In this document: positions 43,201 through 55,303 of the stretch, one piece after another
Numbering within the stretch: position 1 is the first letter of the stretch
Layout: each line of letters starts with the position of its first letter
NCBI GenBank assembly: GCA_036365455.1
Contig: JAWQUS010000027.1
Coordinates: forward strand, 15,612,501 to 15,676,500
Direction: 5' to 3'
DNA: 64,000 bases
Origin: Macrosoma leucophasiata
Lineage: Eukaryota > Arthropoda > Insecta > Lepidoptera > Hedylidae
Position numbers and translations under genes: made by a program
Notes under the pieces: model-generated
The model's database searches: none
The model's input: the letters and a program-made list of their open reading frames with translations, nothing else
Told to the model about the DNA's origin: nothing

Positions 43201-46200
43201 ATGAAGAATGCTTATTACGTACTATGAGGTGAGATGAAAAAGCAAACGACCGTACCCGATAAAAGTATGATTTATTCTGTTCATACAAATAACATTAGGT
43301 AACTTATGCTAAACCTTATACTAGGTACATACACTATACGCCCCCTTCAAAAAGAAAAAAAATGAGACAATACATTTTTTTTTTGTTATATGTATATAAT
43401 ACGGTTTAGTCCTATTTTTGTGCAAAATTTCTTCTTTACCATTTCTAAATATTTTGACATTTGGAGAAACATCTTGTAAAACTTCAAAAGGTCCTAGGTA
43501 TACATTATCAAATTTGTTTCCAGTTTCATTCATATCTAATAATAAATCACCCTTCTTATACATAACAGGTTTCAAATAAGTATCATAATTACTTTTCCGT
43601 ACATCTTTGCTTTGAATTAAATTATTTCTAGTGTGCAGGACGCTCGTGAATAGTGTACAGTGTTTGTGATTAAAAAACAGTTTTGATAGTGATCGACCAT
43701 ACAGTCCTCAATAGTGTACGTTGTCAGCGCGTAGACAACCTATAACAATCACGTTGTGTAGTGGTTGATAGCATAGTTCACAATAGTATAAGTTGTCGGA
43801 ACGTAGATAGTGCTTAAGTGACCAATAGCGTTAGAGTATTGTATAACTTCTATTTTTAGATTTTGACTTTTTTATGTAATATTTGTGTAATTTAGAGTGT
43901 AATTAATAGTCTTGTGTCACTTAAAGCTCGTTTGTGTTTAATATTACTTTATTTTGTATAATGTAACAGTTTTTGTGTATAATTTTATAGTTTTTTGAAT
44001 ATGTTTGTTTTTCTTGACTTCTGTTTGTATCTTTGAACATTTGTAATAGTTTCATGTAAGTTTTATAGTTGTAATGTGTTTATTTTATCTGAAAATAAAG
44101 AATTTTGATGTTGTTTGTTTCCTTTCGGTAATGATCTGAGATACATAAAATTAAAAAAATTAAAAAATTAAAAATACTTTATTATTGAAACAGGTGTATA
44201 CAATTTGGGTGTGGGAACTCTTCTTTTAAGTTGTGGTAACTTGTGTTAGAAGAATCCCCTCTCGGCTGTGGTGTTTCATAGTATTAAAAACTTAATTAAA
44301 ATAACGAAAGCACTTAGATTACCTACATGTATCTAGTGCATTTTTATAACTACACAAATCAAAATATAACTTACTTAAATTATTACTAAGAAACTACTTT
44401 GACATTTTTTTCTTGTCAATTTAAAATTTATAGTTATTGAACAGACATGACATGAAGTTTGATGAGTAATTAGGTATACCTATCACATAGAGATTTTAAT
44501 TGGCCAAATAGATCTAATAGCTGATTGGTTGTTCGAATCAACCAATCATGGATAGTAAAATTTGTTTACTTGAAATTTAAATATCTCTTGTGATTGGTTA
44601 CTTGAACCGATAACCAATCACCAGAGGTTTTCTTATGCTCGGTGACCTTGAGATTTTAGAACAAAAGTAGGGCAGTTTTGTATGGCCGGTACAGTTCGTC
44701 GACAGCACTCGGAATACTCGGATCATTACCAAAGGAAGAAATCAGAAGAAGGAAATTAATCGTGAAAAAGCGTTTTATTGGAAGACCGGTAGAGCGTGTC
44801 ACCCTGGTTCGCTTGCGCTGCTATATCCGCCATATGGCGTGCGTCTTCAATCCAGTAAATAGTAAAGTGTGGTTCGCCACATCTAGCTTGATGTGATGTA
44901 TGAATAATTATAATAATCCTTATCTAATGGGCCCACTATATCTAGAAAAATCTTATCTAATGCAGATTTTGCAGTAGTTGTTATCGTCATAGGTTCTTTA
45001 GTTAGTAAAGAATGTTTTTGCATTTGGCATTTTTTACACTTCTTTACAAACTTTCGTACGTCATCATCCATATTAGTCCAAAAATAATACGATAAAAGTA
45101 TGATGTATTCTGTTCATACAAATGACATTAGGTAACTTATGCTAAACCTTATACTAGGTACATACACTATAGTACAGTAGCAATGGAAGATACTAGCATA
45201 CCTGAGAGAGATGGTATAATAGAACCGTGGCAGCACGGCGCTCTCTCGTAAGAAATATCAGACGATAAAAACGCAGTTATGTGCATAGAATGTAAAAGGA
45301 ATCGGGACGCATTATCGCAATAACACATGCGATATTATCAACCTATATAACGCGCCTGTATGGGGGGAGCCTTAAATTACGAATAGGAATAGTATTAAGT
45401 ACTATCAACATTGTTAATACTAGAATGATTATAGGCATGAATCCCCATCAGAAGCCAGCACAAGTGTTCACCACTCAAGACCGTTTGCCCCTCACCACGT
45501 TAAATGGTTCGCCTGGCTTTATCAACCTGTGTGACGCACTCAATGCTTGGCAGTTGGTTCTGGAACTAAAGGAGGCTTTGGGCATGCCGGCTGCCACTAG
45601 TTTCAAACACGTGTCGCCCGCCGGCGCCGCTGTTGGTCTGCCGTTGACTCAGGAAGAGGTAATTTAATTTTTAATTGGATGTAGTATATTATAAATATTA
45701 TTTGACGACGACATACAACTAGTACCTTTTTACTGGTGGTAGAGCTCCAGTGACGGAGCTTGAAGAGAAGAGAGAGAAGTTGGATCAAATGCAGACAGTC
45801 TGTCTGCATTTGACCCAACTTGAACGATAGGATAGCTTACATCTCTATTTATAAAATTATCCTTGACCACAATAGAAGACTCGTACGGTTCTTATAAAAA
45901 CTTAAATTCAATTCTCTATAGGCTGCAGTCTGTATGGTGGCAGATTTACTCCCAAAACTGACTCCCTTGGCGTGTGCATACGCCCGGGCCCGAGGTGCCG
46001 ATAGGATGAGTTCGTTCGGGGACTTCATAGCTGTATCGGACGTATGTGACGAGATCACCGCCCGCATTATATCCCGGGAGGTGTCCGATGGTATTGTCGC
46101 TCCTGGGTACACGTCCGAGGCTTTGGATATATTGAAGAAGAAGAAGGGAGGCAGTTACTGTGTTTTACAGGTAAGTTTTCTATGCTGATTTTCTTTGTTA

Positions 46201-49200
46201 TGACAGTCACAAACAAGCGTGACATTAAGGTTCCTGGTAAGTGTAAACTGCAGTATAAAAATTTACACAAATAAATGCAAGTTCTACCAGTAGAGCTCCA
46301 GGCACAGCTCGCGGGTGTAGGTACCACCGCATTACCAAATCTAAAAACGTATCGTTAGATTTGGTAATGCGGTGGTTCGTGGAAATTGAAATATTACTAT
46401 TATTTTGTGGATTTATTTATTTAACCTACAACTATCTTTACAGTCAGAATCCAATGCGATAGTGTAGTGCTTTGTGTGACTTGACTTAAGATCCTATGTC
46501 CCCTAGCTGGGGCAGAGGGCGTCCACAGTGCGTCGTCATCCCTGTCGGTCTTGAGCTTCGCGCTTCATTTCCCTCCAGGTCCTTCCTATGTTCCCCGCCT
46601 CTGTGATGATAGACCTCCGCCAGGTCTGTTTGGGACGGCCACGCTTGCGCTTTCCTTGGGGATTCCAGTCTAGGGCTTGCCTCGGTATGTGGTCAGGGTC
46701 CCTTCGGAGCGTGTGGCCAATCCAGTTCCATTTTCGGCGTTTGATCTGCTGGGCGATCGGGTCTTCATTGCAGCGCTCCCACAGGTTTTCATTTGTGATT
46801 TTCTCGGGCCAGTAAACACCGAGAATATGTCGAAGGCAGCGGTTCGCAAAGACCTGAAGTCGGCGCGAGATGTCCTTTGTGACCTTCCACGTCTCGCATC
46901 CGTACAGCAACACAGTTTTCACTTTGGATCGAAAAATCTTGAGTTTAACTCTCCGAGTCAGTTTACGCGATTGCCATACAGGACGCAGCTGTGCAAAGGT
47001 CGCTCTCGCCTTGGCGATGTTCTCTTCAGTCCCACCAGCTTCCGACACAACACTCCCGAGGTAAGTGAATTTGTGGACACATTCCACAACCTCTGTGCCT
47101 ATGAGTAACGGCAAAGAACTCGTCGCACCGCAGCTCATTTCCTGGGTCTTTCTGGTGTTTATCTTGAGTCCCGTCTTGATAGCCTCTAGCCGTTGGTCGT
47201 TCAGTTTGGCTTGCTTGTCTGCACGTGTGTGGCTCAGCAAGCATAGGTCGTGCTTTGTGTAGTACATGAAAAATGAAAATGCCTATCACCTAATTAATAT
47301 GTGTAGAATATCACATACAACGCAACTTTTGTAAATTCGCACAAAGAACAAAGGAATATATCCGACCGTTCAGCTACCCCATTTAAGGTCTTTAGTGCCC
47401 TAGTTAGGAGAACCTCATTTAGTCACAACGGTCACCCACAGGTTAGTGCGAGCCCGGCGCATGACCAACAACCGTAGCCGACGCCTCGAATCATAAGTAT
47501 CAGGCACGTAGAAGCCCATCCGTGTCATTATTTGTGGACGTTGACTCTTTCCTCGCAGAATTTAAAAAAAAAGTTCTACCTAGATGTTTATAGGCAATGA
47601 GTTATAATAATAATGGCAACCCATTATACGTCTTACAGCTGGGCACTAGTCTCTCCTTTTTTTCGGGGGAGGTCTGGAGCTTATTCCACCACGCTGCTCC
47701 AATGCGGATTGGTGGAGATACGATTGGTGGCCAACCTGCTGTCGGATGTTTTCAAACCGCCCATAAGGCCTCCGACAAGGTTTAACGACTGCTATCTATC
47801 GATAGCAACCGGAACCGACGGCTTAAAGTGCCCTCCGAAGTACGGAAACGCGCCTTTTAATTTGCCACTAGCGGTCACCCATCACACACCCGACGCGCCC
47901 GTAACGCTTAACCGAGTAGATCGCTTCCGATTTACACCAGCCACAGAGCCATGCACGCTCATATATTATTATAATATAGCATTCAATGTGAACTGTCCGT
48001 TTGTCACTATTGTATTGTATGTCACACCGAATATTACTTTTCCTAGATGGACCCTACCTACACGCCATCTCTTATGGAACAGAAGACCATATTTGGACTA
48101 ACTTTGGAACAGAAACGTAATGATGCCAAAATCACAAGTGAACTCTTCAAAAATATTGTAACAAACAACAAGGATTTGCCAGCCAATGCCGTCAGAGACC
48201 TCATAGTGGCAACTATTGCGCTGAAATATACCCAGAGCAACTCCGTCTGTTATGCGAGGGATGGTCAGGTAAGAGTAGTAGTCTCTATTGTTAATCGGTT
48301 GCCGGTATATTTTTCTGTTATAAATAATTGGTGTTTTCAAATTTGCCTTTGATAAACCGATAAGAGGGCTAGCATGGCTTGCCAGCTTTGATCCTGCTGC
48401 ATAGGAGGGGACTTTCCCCGCCCTATGCTCCTCAAGACTCAAGCTCAACTCCCGCTTTCAAACAAAAAAAATAATTCGGCACTGAGTATGCCCAACTCTC
48501 TCATGGTATCTATCCCATGTGGCGACCCAATCGACATCGTTGCGAAAATGACAAAGATTCACTGATGCCTGCTGTTTTTATTTGAAAAATGTTGGTTTAT
48601 GACGATAAAAGAGAAATCTAACCCCCTTATTCATAAACGTATATTAGATACGTTTTAGCTATAGAATGCTTTAGAAATTAAAGAAAAACAGAAAGAAAAA
48701 TTCCTGCCCGAAATCAAATTTTTCTAGTAAAGTTACTTAAAGTTCACTCGCATGTGTTATTGCGAAAAATAAATAGTACAATTATAGAATGCTTTGTCTT
48801 TGCATTGTCAAATGTGCAGGATAGAAAAAGACACAGGAGAGATTAAAATACCTTTATGAATAAGGGGGTAAGACTGTAACATTATACGTTATTGCAGGTG
48901 GTAGGTATCGGCGCGGGTCAGCAGTCCCGTATCCACTGCACGCGGCTCGCCGGGGGCAAAGCAGCGCTGTGGTGGATGAGGCGACACCCGCGTGTCTTGT
49001 CTATGCGTTTCCGCTCCGGCCTCTCGCGCGCCATCATATCAAACGCTATTGACAACTTCGTTAATGGCACCGTTGGTACGTAACTACTTGATTTTGATTA
49101 CGCCTTCCTCATTGTCTTATTTCCTATTTTTAGATCCGTACTTCAAAAGTAGGTTAATAATGGATCCCTTATATGATTACTCTGTCTGTCTATTTGACAT

Positions 49201-51506
49201 TCCCTTCAGTCCTTCCGGTTTCTGATACGATACTTCCAAGGAAAGTAAATTTCTGTACACACTCAATCGATTCCGAACTCAGAAATAATGGCCGAAGAGA
49301 TAGAATGGTTCCTATCTTCTAGGGAGTAATTCTTGTGTTTTCGTGGATTAATTTTGAGCCCCTCGAGAGCCTCTCTGCAGATCGTCCAGGGGGCTGACCG
49401 CCTAACTCAAATGCTTTCGTTTAGCTTTCGATTATGACAACATCTTGTCAGTTTATACGCAGGTATATACTGTACTGTATACTTAAGAGCAAAATGTTTT
49501 AATAGGCGGTACGAAACGGACAATATAACTTCCTAAACGAAAGCATTTCAGTTAGGCGGTCGGCCCCAGTTTGACTTGCCTGTCAACGTGTTTGTGGCTG
49601 AGCACAAGTCGTCAGTGTAGTCTAGGTCGTCCAGGTGTTTGGTGAACCCCCACTCTATAACTCGCCGCTTATCGTCGTTAATTCTGCGCATTATGCTATC
49701 CAGGATAATGAGAAAAAGCAGAGGTGAAAGGAGACATCCTTGCCTAACCCCTGCGTGCACGGTTTTATGTCTTCGCAGATAAAGTCGTCATGTTCCAGTT
49801 TGCAGGATTATTTCCGGTAGATGCTTTAAAGTAAGTTCCTGATCTAAGTGGGGCCTTCCAAGGTCGTTAAGTCCAAATTCTCGCCCATTGGACCATATCG
49901 AAAGCCTTTTCGAAATCAACGTTGCCATTCTGATGCTTCTGATTTTCAGAGTTTTTATTTGTCCTCCGTCCTTTAGAAATATTTTAGTTTAGTTTAGTAA
50001 GCATTTCATGCACATTATTATAATAAATTACTCCGTGTAATTAAAATGTATATTTGAACCCATCAAGTCACGAGAAAAATATGACAATTGATTTTTATTT
50101 ATGTATAGCCGCCGGCGGCTTTACGTTCCTTGAAGGGTTAAAATGGACAACTACACCTAGAAGTTGCCGCAAAAAAATAGCGCATGAAAATAAATTTAAT
50201 TCGTTTGTCACATCAACGATGGATCCCGTATGATTGATTTAAAAAATATGTATTTTGCTTTCATGTCTTCAACATTTATTGTATGTTAGAATGACGTTTG
50301 CCGGGACATCTTAAAAACACAGTAGACATCTCAAATCTGAACCCAGATTACTCCTGAATATTTTCCACAAACATATTTTTAATCTGTACCATAATTTAAC
50401 GTGCGGTAACATACTATACTGTCGATAAACTTCAAACAGGTTCAGACTTGCCAATGGATCAATGGAACGGCCTTTTCGAGGGCGAAGCGCCTGCGCAATT
50501 GACCGACAAGGAGAGGGAGGAATGGATCAAGAAGATTGACAAAGTTGCGCTCGCCTCCGACGCCTTCTTCCCCTTCAGAGATAACATAGACAGGGCTGTG
50601 CAGGTTAGAATCGTGTTGTCATACTTTAACTTAATAATATCATATCTAATCATAATTATGGTGGAGCTCCCGTAACAGAGCTAACGTACCGCATTACCTA
50701 ATTTACTTGCCGCTAAATGGAAGTGTTCAGCGCTATCATGTTCCGGTCATGGCTTTGTAATTCCGGCACAGAGGCACGATTCCATACCTCGAAAGGAAAG
50801 AACGGATCTATTTTCACTCGACTTTCACCAGGCTGTGCACTCTACTGCACATGTGCATATTTGTTAGAAGTAGACTCGATCGGTACACGCACACATACAC
50901 AATACAGCATTTCGTTATGTGACGATTTCTATTAAATCGCACTACCCGTAAGTCGCGTTAAGGAACTTCGTTCCTAAAATATTTTAGTTGAAGAAGTATA
51001 CTGTGACAAATGAAAGCAATAAATATTGAGTATTGAGTATACTTTGAATGAATTTTTCAGTCATATTGTAACTTAGTAAAAGCGAGAATCTATATTTATA
51101 TTTTTCTTGTCTGCCCCACATTCTTACTTTTTATACTTCATAATACTTATCTTGTATATGATTATACGATATCTGTTCTAAAACTAAGAACAACATTCTA
51201 ACTCTCTTTACCTCTGCCTACCCCTTCGGGGATTACAGGCGTGAAATTGCGTTTTTTTTTTTAAACTAAGATACGCCAAACGGGTATCATGTTGCTACAT
51301 CTGTAAAAACTTACATACAATAAAGAAAGTTGAACTTTTATGTGTGCCCAAATAAATTAATGAAAATATGTATTTTGTTTAAACAGTGTGGCGTCCAATA
51401 CATCGGCAGTCCCTCTGGCTCCAACAACGACAAAGAGGTTATCGAAGCGTGCAATGAGCACAAGATCACCCTGGCGCATACCAACCTCAGATTGTTCCAT
51501 CATTAA
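40266..51506 (+). CDS. ATIC: Bifunctional purine biosynthesis enzyme ATIC (AICAR transformylase/IMP cyclohydrolase)
   Basis: Catalyses the last two steps of de novo IMP synthesis in the cytosol. Ten coding exons: 40266-40287, 40605-40821, 41299-41574, 42410-42522, 45435-45658, 45922-46170, 48047-48268, 48898-49075, 50440-50603, 51387-51506. All junctions keep phase, giving 594 aa (human 592). The N-terminal cyclohydrolase domain has [34 protein letters not shown] and [18 protein letters not shown]. The C-terminal transformylase domain has [26 protein letters not shown] with the catalytic Lys-His, [62 protein letters not shown] and [16 protein letters not shown], ending HTNLRLFHH. Every functional motif expected by recall is present, so the gene looks intact despite repeat-laden introns. 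Exon 1 contributes only 7 codons (MAVNGKL). Confidence 0.98.
40883..41179. mobile_element. hAT-type MITE in ATIC intron 2
   Basis: 297 bp with termini CATAGGGCAACACC and GTGTTGCTCTATG (inverted), inner blocks GGGGAGTAGCCAT/ATGGCTACTCCCC, and a perfect 8-bp target duplication GTCCCACT (40875-40882, 41180-41187). Non-coding. It is a sister copy of the outer element of the nest at 55881-58910. Confidence 0.9.
41934..42225 (+). repeat. rep-A, full-length copy in ATIC intron 3
   Basis: Complete copy of the repeat at 880, from 'AATGGAAGTGGCACACAAGC' to the hairpin and 'ATCACCAGTAAAAA', with a T-rich insertion near 42150. Confidence 0.85.
42598..42810 (+). repeat. rep-A, cut by a TTAA-flanked element
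   Basis: Diverged copy ending at 'GCGGTAAATAGAT', where the inverted-repeat element at 42815 begins. The missing hairpin end was not found right of the element, so the insertion may have occurred with or after a deletion. Confidence 0.7.
42815..45371. mobile_element. TTAA-flanked terminal-inverted-repeat element, 2.56 kb
   Basis: The first ~58 bp ('CTCCCCCACACAGGAGCG', 'GATAATATCGCATGCGTTAC') are the reverse complement of the last ~58 bp, with a few differences. TTAA directly flanks each end (42811-42814, 45372-45375), as for piggyBac-type elements. No transposase is present. The interior holds further GC-rich 'CGATAATAACG' motifs and a gypsy-like insertion (43256-45175), so the original element was probably a short non-autonomous piggyBac-like MITE enlarged by insertions. 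Confidence 0.82.
43256..45175 (-). pseudogene. Deleted Ty3/gypsy-type retrotransposon remnant
   Basis: On the minus strand, 45090-44900 encodes an integrase zinc-binding part ([22 protein letters not shown], then [21 protein letters not shown]). 43630-43321 encodes the integrase C-terminus with a GPY/F-like [22 protein letters not shown] purine tract follows. The ~83 bp after it (43256-43338) recur at 45090-45172, like short or truncated LTRs, and GTAC is found outside both. The catalytic core is missing; ~1.25 kb of unrelated sequence (about 43640-44885) sits in its place. Described only as a broken fossil copy. Confidence 0.7.
46530..47275 (-). pseudogene. 5'-truncated LINE reverse transcriptase, C-terminal half
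   Basis: A continuous 240-codon minus-strand frame covers the end of an [21 protein letters not shown] (after the lost catalytic motif), [91 protein letters not shown] and [15 protein letters not shown]. This is a non-LTR ORF family widespread in animals. It lies within ATIC intron 6. The frame is open with no stops, so it is rather young, but half the protein is absent. Confidence 0.85.
47595..47965 (-). mobile_element. 5S-rRNA-like SINE, third copy
   Basis: Minus-strand copy of the SINE at 37557. ATT-repeat tail and 'GGTTGCCATTATTATTAT' at the left, 5S-like head ('GGTGACCGCTAGTGGCAA', damaged 'CGGTTAAGCGTTACGGG') at the right. Several indels; older than the 37557 copy. ATIC intron 6. Confidence 0.8.
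49200..49920 (-). pseudogene. Second LINE RT fragment, split by a MITE
   Basis: The minus-strand frame at 49760-49548 reads [20 protein letters not shown] and [16 protein letters not shown] (RT motifs, catalytic FADD changed to YTDD). Left of the MITE the same family continues in broken frames (49200-49389). It is related to the fragment at 46530. The surrounding sequence to 49920 is degraded RT. Confidence 0.75.
49389..49567. mobile_element. ~178-bp MITE inside the RT pseudogene
   Basis: The left arm GGGGCTGACCGCCTAACTCA and the right arm (reverse complement GGGGCCGACCGCCTAACTGA) continue through AATGCTTTCGTTTAG, giving inverted repeats of ~35 bp. It interrupts the RT reading frame. The interior is non-coding. 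Confidence 0.85.
50660..50790 (-). repeat. rep-A partial copy, minus strand
   Basis: Hairpin end 'ATGGTGGAGCTCCCGTAAC' followed by 'CCGCATTACCTAATTTACTT'. Truncated after 'CCGGCACAGAGGCACGA'. It lies 60 bp after ATIC exon 9. Confidence 0.75.
50995..51255 (+). repeat. CR1-like LINE tail and tRNA-SINE tail
   Basis: 50995-51045 has the same 'TGAAAGCAATAAATATTGAG' 3' terminus as the LINE at 29742-31105. 51200-51255 has the tRNA-SINE tail 'CCCCTTCGGGGATTACAGGC'. Both are in the last ATIC intron. Confidence 0.75.
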
Positions 51507-52086
51507 GATGTAAATACGAAGCAATTTTTGCTTGAAAAGATCTGCAAATGTAGGATAGCGTCAATTACTTTAAAAGATTGTTGAAATCTCATATTATATT
51601 AAGCGAACATTTTTATTAAATTTTTTATCTTTATTTGTAATAATTTTTGTTTTTTCATCATTAAGAAGTTATATACCTAATTGTTATAAACGGAATGTGT
51701 AAGTAAACTACAAAACATATACAGTAAAAATATTTCACAAGCATCTGTTAATGCGAAATAATATAAAACAAGTAAACTACAGAAATCTAAATAACAAGAC
51801 AATAGAAATGGTATGTGGCTAAAATCCATCGGGAAGGCATGTCGTCGGTTTTTTCACTATAAGAGTGAGTAATTATTTAAAAAAACTTCACTAATATCAA
51901 GCAAACGCTTCACTTGATTTTTATTACCTGCTCGTAAAAAAATAGAAGGAATGGAAAATAAATCAATCAACTCCAAAATAATTAGTTTTTGCCAGGACCA
52001 TTCGTTGTGGCCATCTTCGGCTGTTAGCTTTGTCCCAGTAGTAAGGGGCCGTTCAAGTATTACGTGAGCACTATGGGGGACCGGGA
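51507..52086. other. ATIC 3' flank
   Basis: A possible poly(A) signal ATTAAA lies ~110 bp after the stop. A fragment 'ACCATTCGTTGTGGCCATC' near 52000 matches the RTE C-terminal region. Otherwise nothing was recognised. Confidence 0.5.
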
Positions 52087-53762
52087 TTTCTTTGCTCTGC
52101 TTATTTTGGATGACATGGGGGGGGTAGGGGAGTCTAGATGATGATTACGTCATCGGTAGTTATTTACTTATTACATCAGTAAAATCTAATCTCTATCCTA
52201 AATCTATTTTCTTATTTTTAAAATTATAATTATAACATTATAATCTTCTTAATATATATAAATCTCGTGTCACAATGTTTGTCCTCAATGGACTCCTAAA
52301 CCACTTAACCGATTATAATAAAATTAGCACACCATGTGCAGTTCGATCCAACTTGAGAGATAGGATAGTTTAAATCTCAAATTATAGTCGCAATTTTAAT
52401 TTATTGCTAAATATTTGTCTGTTATTATTTGACAGTCACAATTATCTGTTAACTCCAAATGATTCTAACAGATGTCGATACCTTTCGACTGGGTTGAGTA
52501 AGTAATCAATAGATGGCGCTGCTATGGTAAATCTACAATCATGTCATTTAAGCTACATTTAAACAGCTTATTTACCACGTGTTGTTGACGCTATAAATTT
52601 TTATTTTGTACCTATTGATTTCTGCTTAATATCAAGTGTAAGAACATTTTAATTAATTGTGTTCAACGTACTTCCCCTTCAAATCTCAATCCAGTGAATT
52701 AGTATACCAACATCAACATTTTCGTCTTTGTTCGTAAATAATTTCATTGTACTAAAGGGTTATAGTAGTAGAAAGTCAAATAAGGAGATCACCAAATTTT
52801 TTTACAAATACCATCTGTGTGAAATAGCATAGTGGACTCCGTGACTGATGTTCTCTTATTGTCCCTCTTAGATTGTTTACTATAATGTAATATAGGTATA
52901 ACAAAGGTTGACTGGCAGAGAATGCTACCTAGCATTAAGTCCGCCTCATGTTACATTTTTGTGCTTGAAAGTATAAATAAATAAATAAATATAACAAAAA
53001 CTTTAGCCACAGCAACGCGTGGCCGGGTCATCTAGTTATAATATAAAAAAAACAATACATTAATTGAAAAATGTTTACGTAAGCATGGGGGGAGGGGGTA
53101 AGAGCTTAGCTTATTTTTTCTGACAAGGGGGATGGGGGGGTAGAGAATTGTAATAAATCTGCTTACGTAATACTTGAACCCCCCCTAAACGTCTTTTTAC
53201 TGAAATAATGATGAATGAAATTAATACGTTATTCGAGATTAAAACACATCATAATTATAGATTATTCTGTGTAACATAATGTTCTGTGATTATTTATTAT
53301 ACTAGCTGTGCCCGCTAGTATAATAAATAATATAATATAATAAATAATAGGGATTTCTTTGCTCTGCTTATTTTGGATGACATGGGGGGTAGGGGAGTCT
53401 AGATGATGATTACGTCATCGGTAGTTATTTACTTATTACATCAGTAAAATCTAATCTCTATCCTAAATCTATTTTCTTATTTTTAAAATTATAATTATAA
53501 TATAAAAAAAAAACAATACATTAATTGAAAAATGTTTACGTAAGCATGGGGGGAGGGGGTAAGAGCTTAGCTTAATTTTTCTGACAAGGGGGATGGGGGG
53601 GTAAAGAATTGTAATAAATCTGCTTACGTAATACTTGAACCCCCCCTAAACGTCTTTTTACTGAAATAATGATGAATGAAATTAATACGTTATTCGAGAT
53701 TAAAACACATCATAATTATAGATTATTCTGTGTAACATAATGTTCTGTGATTATTTATTATA
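52087..53762. repeat. Tandem duplication, one copy carrying an ~800-bp insertion
   Basis: 52087-52233 plus 53041-53285 equal 53350-53500 plus 53501-53762, nearly base for base, including 'GATGATTACGTCATCGG' and the G-rich 'CATGGGGGGAGGGGG'. In copy 1 the two halves are separated by ~52234-53040, absent from copy 2. That insert runs from 'CATTATAATCTTC' to 'GTGGCCGGGTCATCTAGT'. It contains a LINE-like 3' terminus ('GGTTGACTGGCAGAGAATGC' and an ATAAATAAA run), so it may itself be composite. Confidence 0.85.
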
Positions 53763-54085
53763 CTAGCTGTGCCCGCGACTTCGTCTGCATGAGAATTTAT
53801 GATTTTTCAGTACCTACCCGGAGGAAGTCGTGGGCGCAGCTAGTATAAAAGTAGCCTAAATTACTCCTTATTACATAGGCTATCTGCCAGTGAAAGTCCC
53901 GTCAAAATCGGTCCAGCCGTTCCCAAGATTAGCCCCGCCAAACAGACTGACAGACAGACAAAAATTGTAAAAAATGTTGTTTTGGTATATGTACCGTATA
54001 TACATACATTTGAATTTAGTAAATAGCGTATATTTTTATACTACAAACAGACACTCCAATTTTATTTATTTGTATAGATTCAACA
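53762..54085 (+). repeat. 'GACTTCGTC' interspersed repeat, uninterrupted copy
   Basis: Runs from 'CTAGCTGTGCCCGCGACTTC' through 'GTAGCCTAAATTACTCC' and 'AGACAGACAAAAATTG' to 'TTATTTATTTGTATAGATT'. It is the intact counterpart of the copy at 6150-7950. Confidence 0.8.
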
Positions 54086-54830
54086 CAAAACCCAGTAGGT
54101 GTTGGTTTCTGTTGTCGCTGGTGTTGGTTGATGTTTCCAGTTGAAATGTTTGTATTCATCTTATTCGATATAATTTTTTTACATTCCACGTTTGTTAAGT
54201 TTAGAAATTCAGCGTGATATTTAAGCAATTTTATACATAATTAAATTATTATTTTACTTTAAGTTCAATTTAAAATTGTTTAAGATTTAAAAATGACTGT
54301 TTTAGATTTAAAAAAAACTTAATAGAAAATCATGTTTGGGACACTAAATAGAAATATACTTATAATGGGCACCATCCTAATTATTAAGTTCCATTCGTGC
54401 CTTATACTATATATTGATACATGTTATATGTAAGTTATATATGTATTATAATCAATAATTTAGGATTAAATAAATATATGATAATATCTACAATTAAACG
54501 TTTTATTTCATTAAATATGTCGTATCCATATCGTAAAATTGATTACATCATAAAATGATCGAGAGTTTCATGACACGGTCGCAATTCATGAAAATGTTCA
54601 CTTGAATTCGGATACTATTTTATTCCAAACTACTATAGTATTCCAGTCATATGAGTAGTTTCACCTCGGAATAAGAGAAAGTTGGCTATAATATTATAGG
54701 TAAAAACCTTTATTTCGACACCCTTAAACTTGTCTTGAAACTTACTAATCATTGCATGCGCGAATACTTACAGTCTAAGGTAAATAAATCTTTTATTTCT
54801 ACTTATTTTAGCAAATATGTTGTTTCCTGT
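54086..54830. other. AT-rich non-coding interval
   Basis: No gene or classifiable repeat could be supported. Confidence 0.5.
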
Positions 54831-55303
54831 AAAGGAGATGTTGCAAAAATGTATGAACCTCCGGCCATGTATTGTACACAATATCATTAAACAGGCAAAA
54901 TCAATATAGAAACGTTTTTTACTGCATATTTCACTTATTTAGCTTTGTTTGCAGTTACAAAACATTATTTGCAGTTAGAATTGCTACTCAAAACCAACAT
55001 GGCGAATATGGGAGCGATGTCATTTTGACATTTTCATTTTTTGAATTGTTTTTTGATTATACAGTACTTGGAGAAAAAGTGATATTTTCTAAATACTATC
55101 GAAATAGATTGATCCCAAGCGTCGGCTGCATCGCCGCCATGTTGAACATAGTTGAAAATGATAAAATCGTTTGAATTAAATGTGGTTGTAACTCTAAAAT
55201 ATGTTCTTGATTAAATTAATTGTATTTTTTTCGGATTCTTCTTTAATTTACCCATTTTTTGAGGACGTGTACGAACCAGAGCCGAGCTCGCAACATCTCC
55301 TTT
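54831..55303. mobile_element. Inverted-repeat element related to the MITE at 10816
   Basis: The ends are AAAGGAGATGTTGC and GCAACATCTCCTTT, perfect over 14 bp, with 'ATTGTACACA' near the left end as in the 10816 element. The enclosed 100-codon frame (54872-55174) shows no homology and is treated as chance. Confidence 0.8.

Noticed and set aside
43321..45071. Ginger-type DNA transposon encoding its own integrase
   Set aside because: The integrase pieces are bounded by LTR-like direct repeats and a purine tract, so a nested gypsy remnant is the simpler reading; kept only as an alternative.
54872..55174. 100-codon ORF
   Set aside because: It lies wholly within a non-autonomous inverted-repeat element, with no recognisable motif and T-rich composition.
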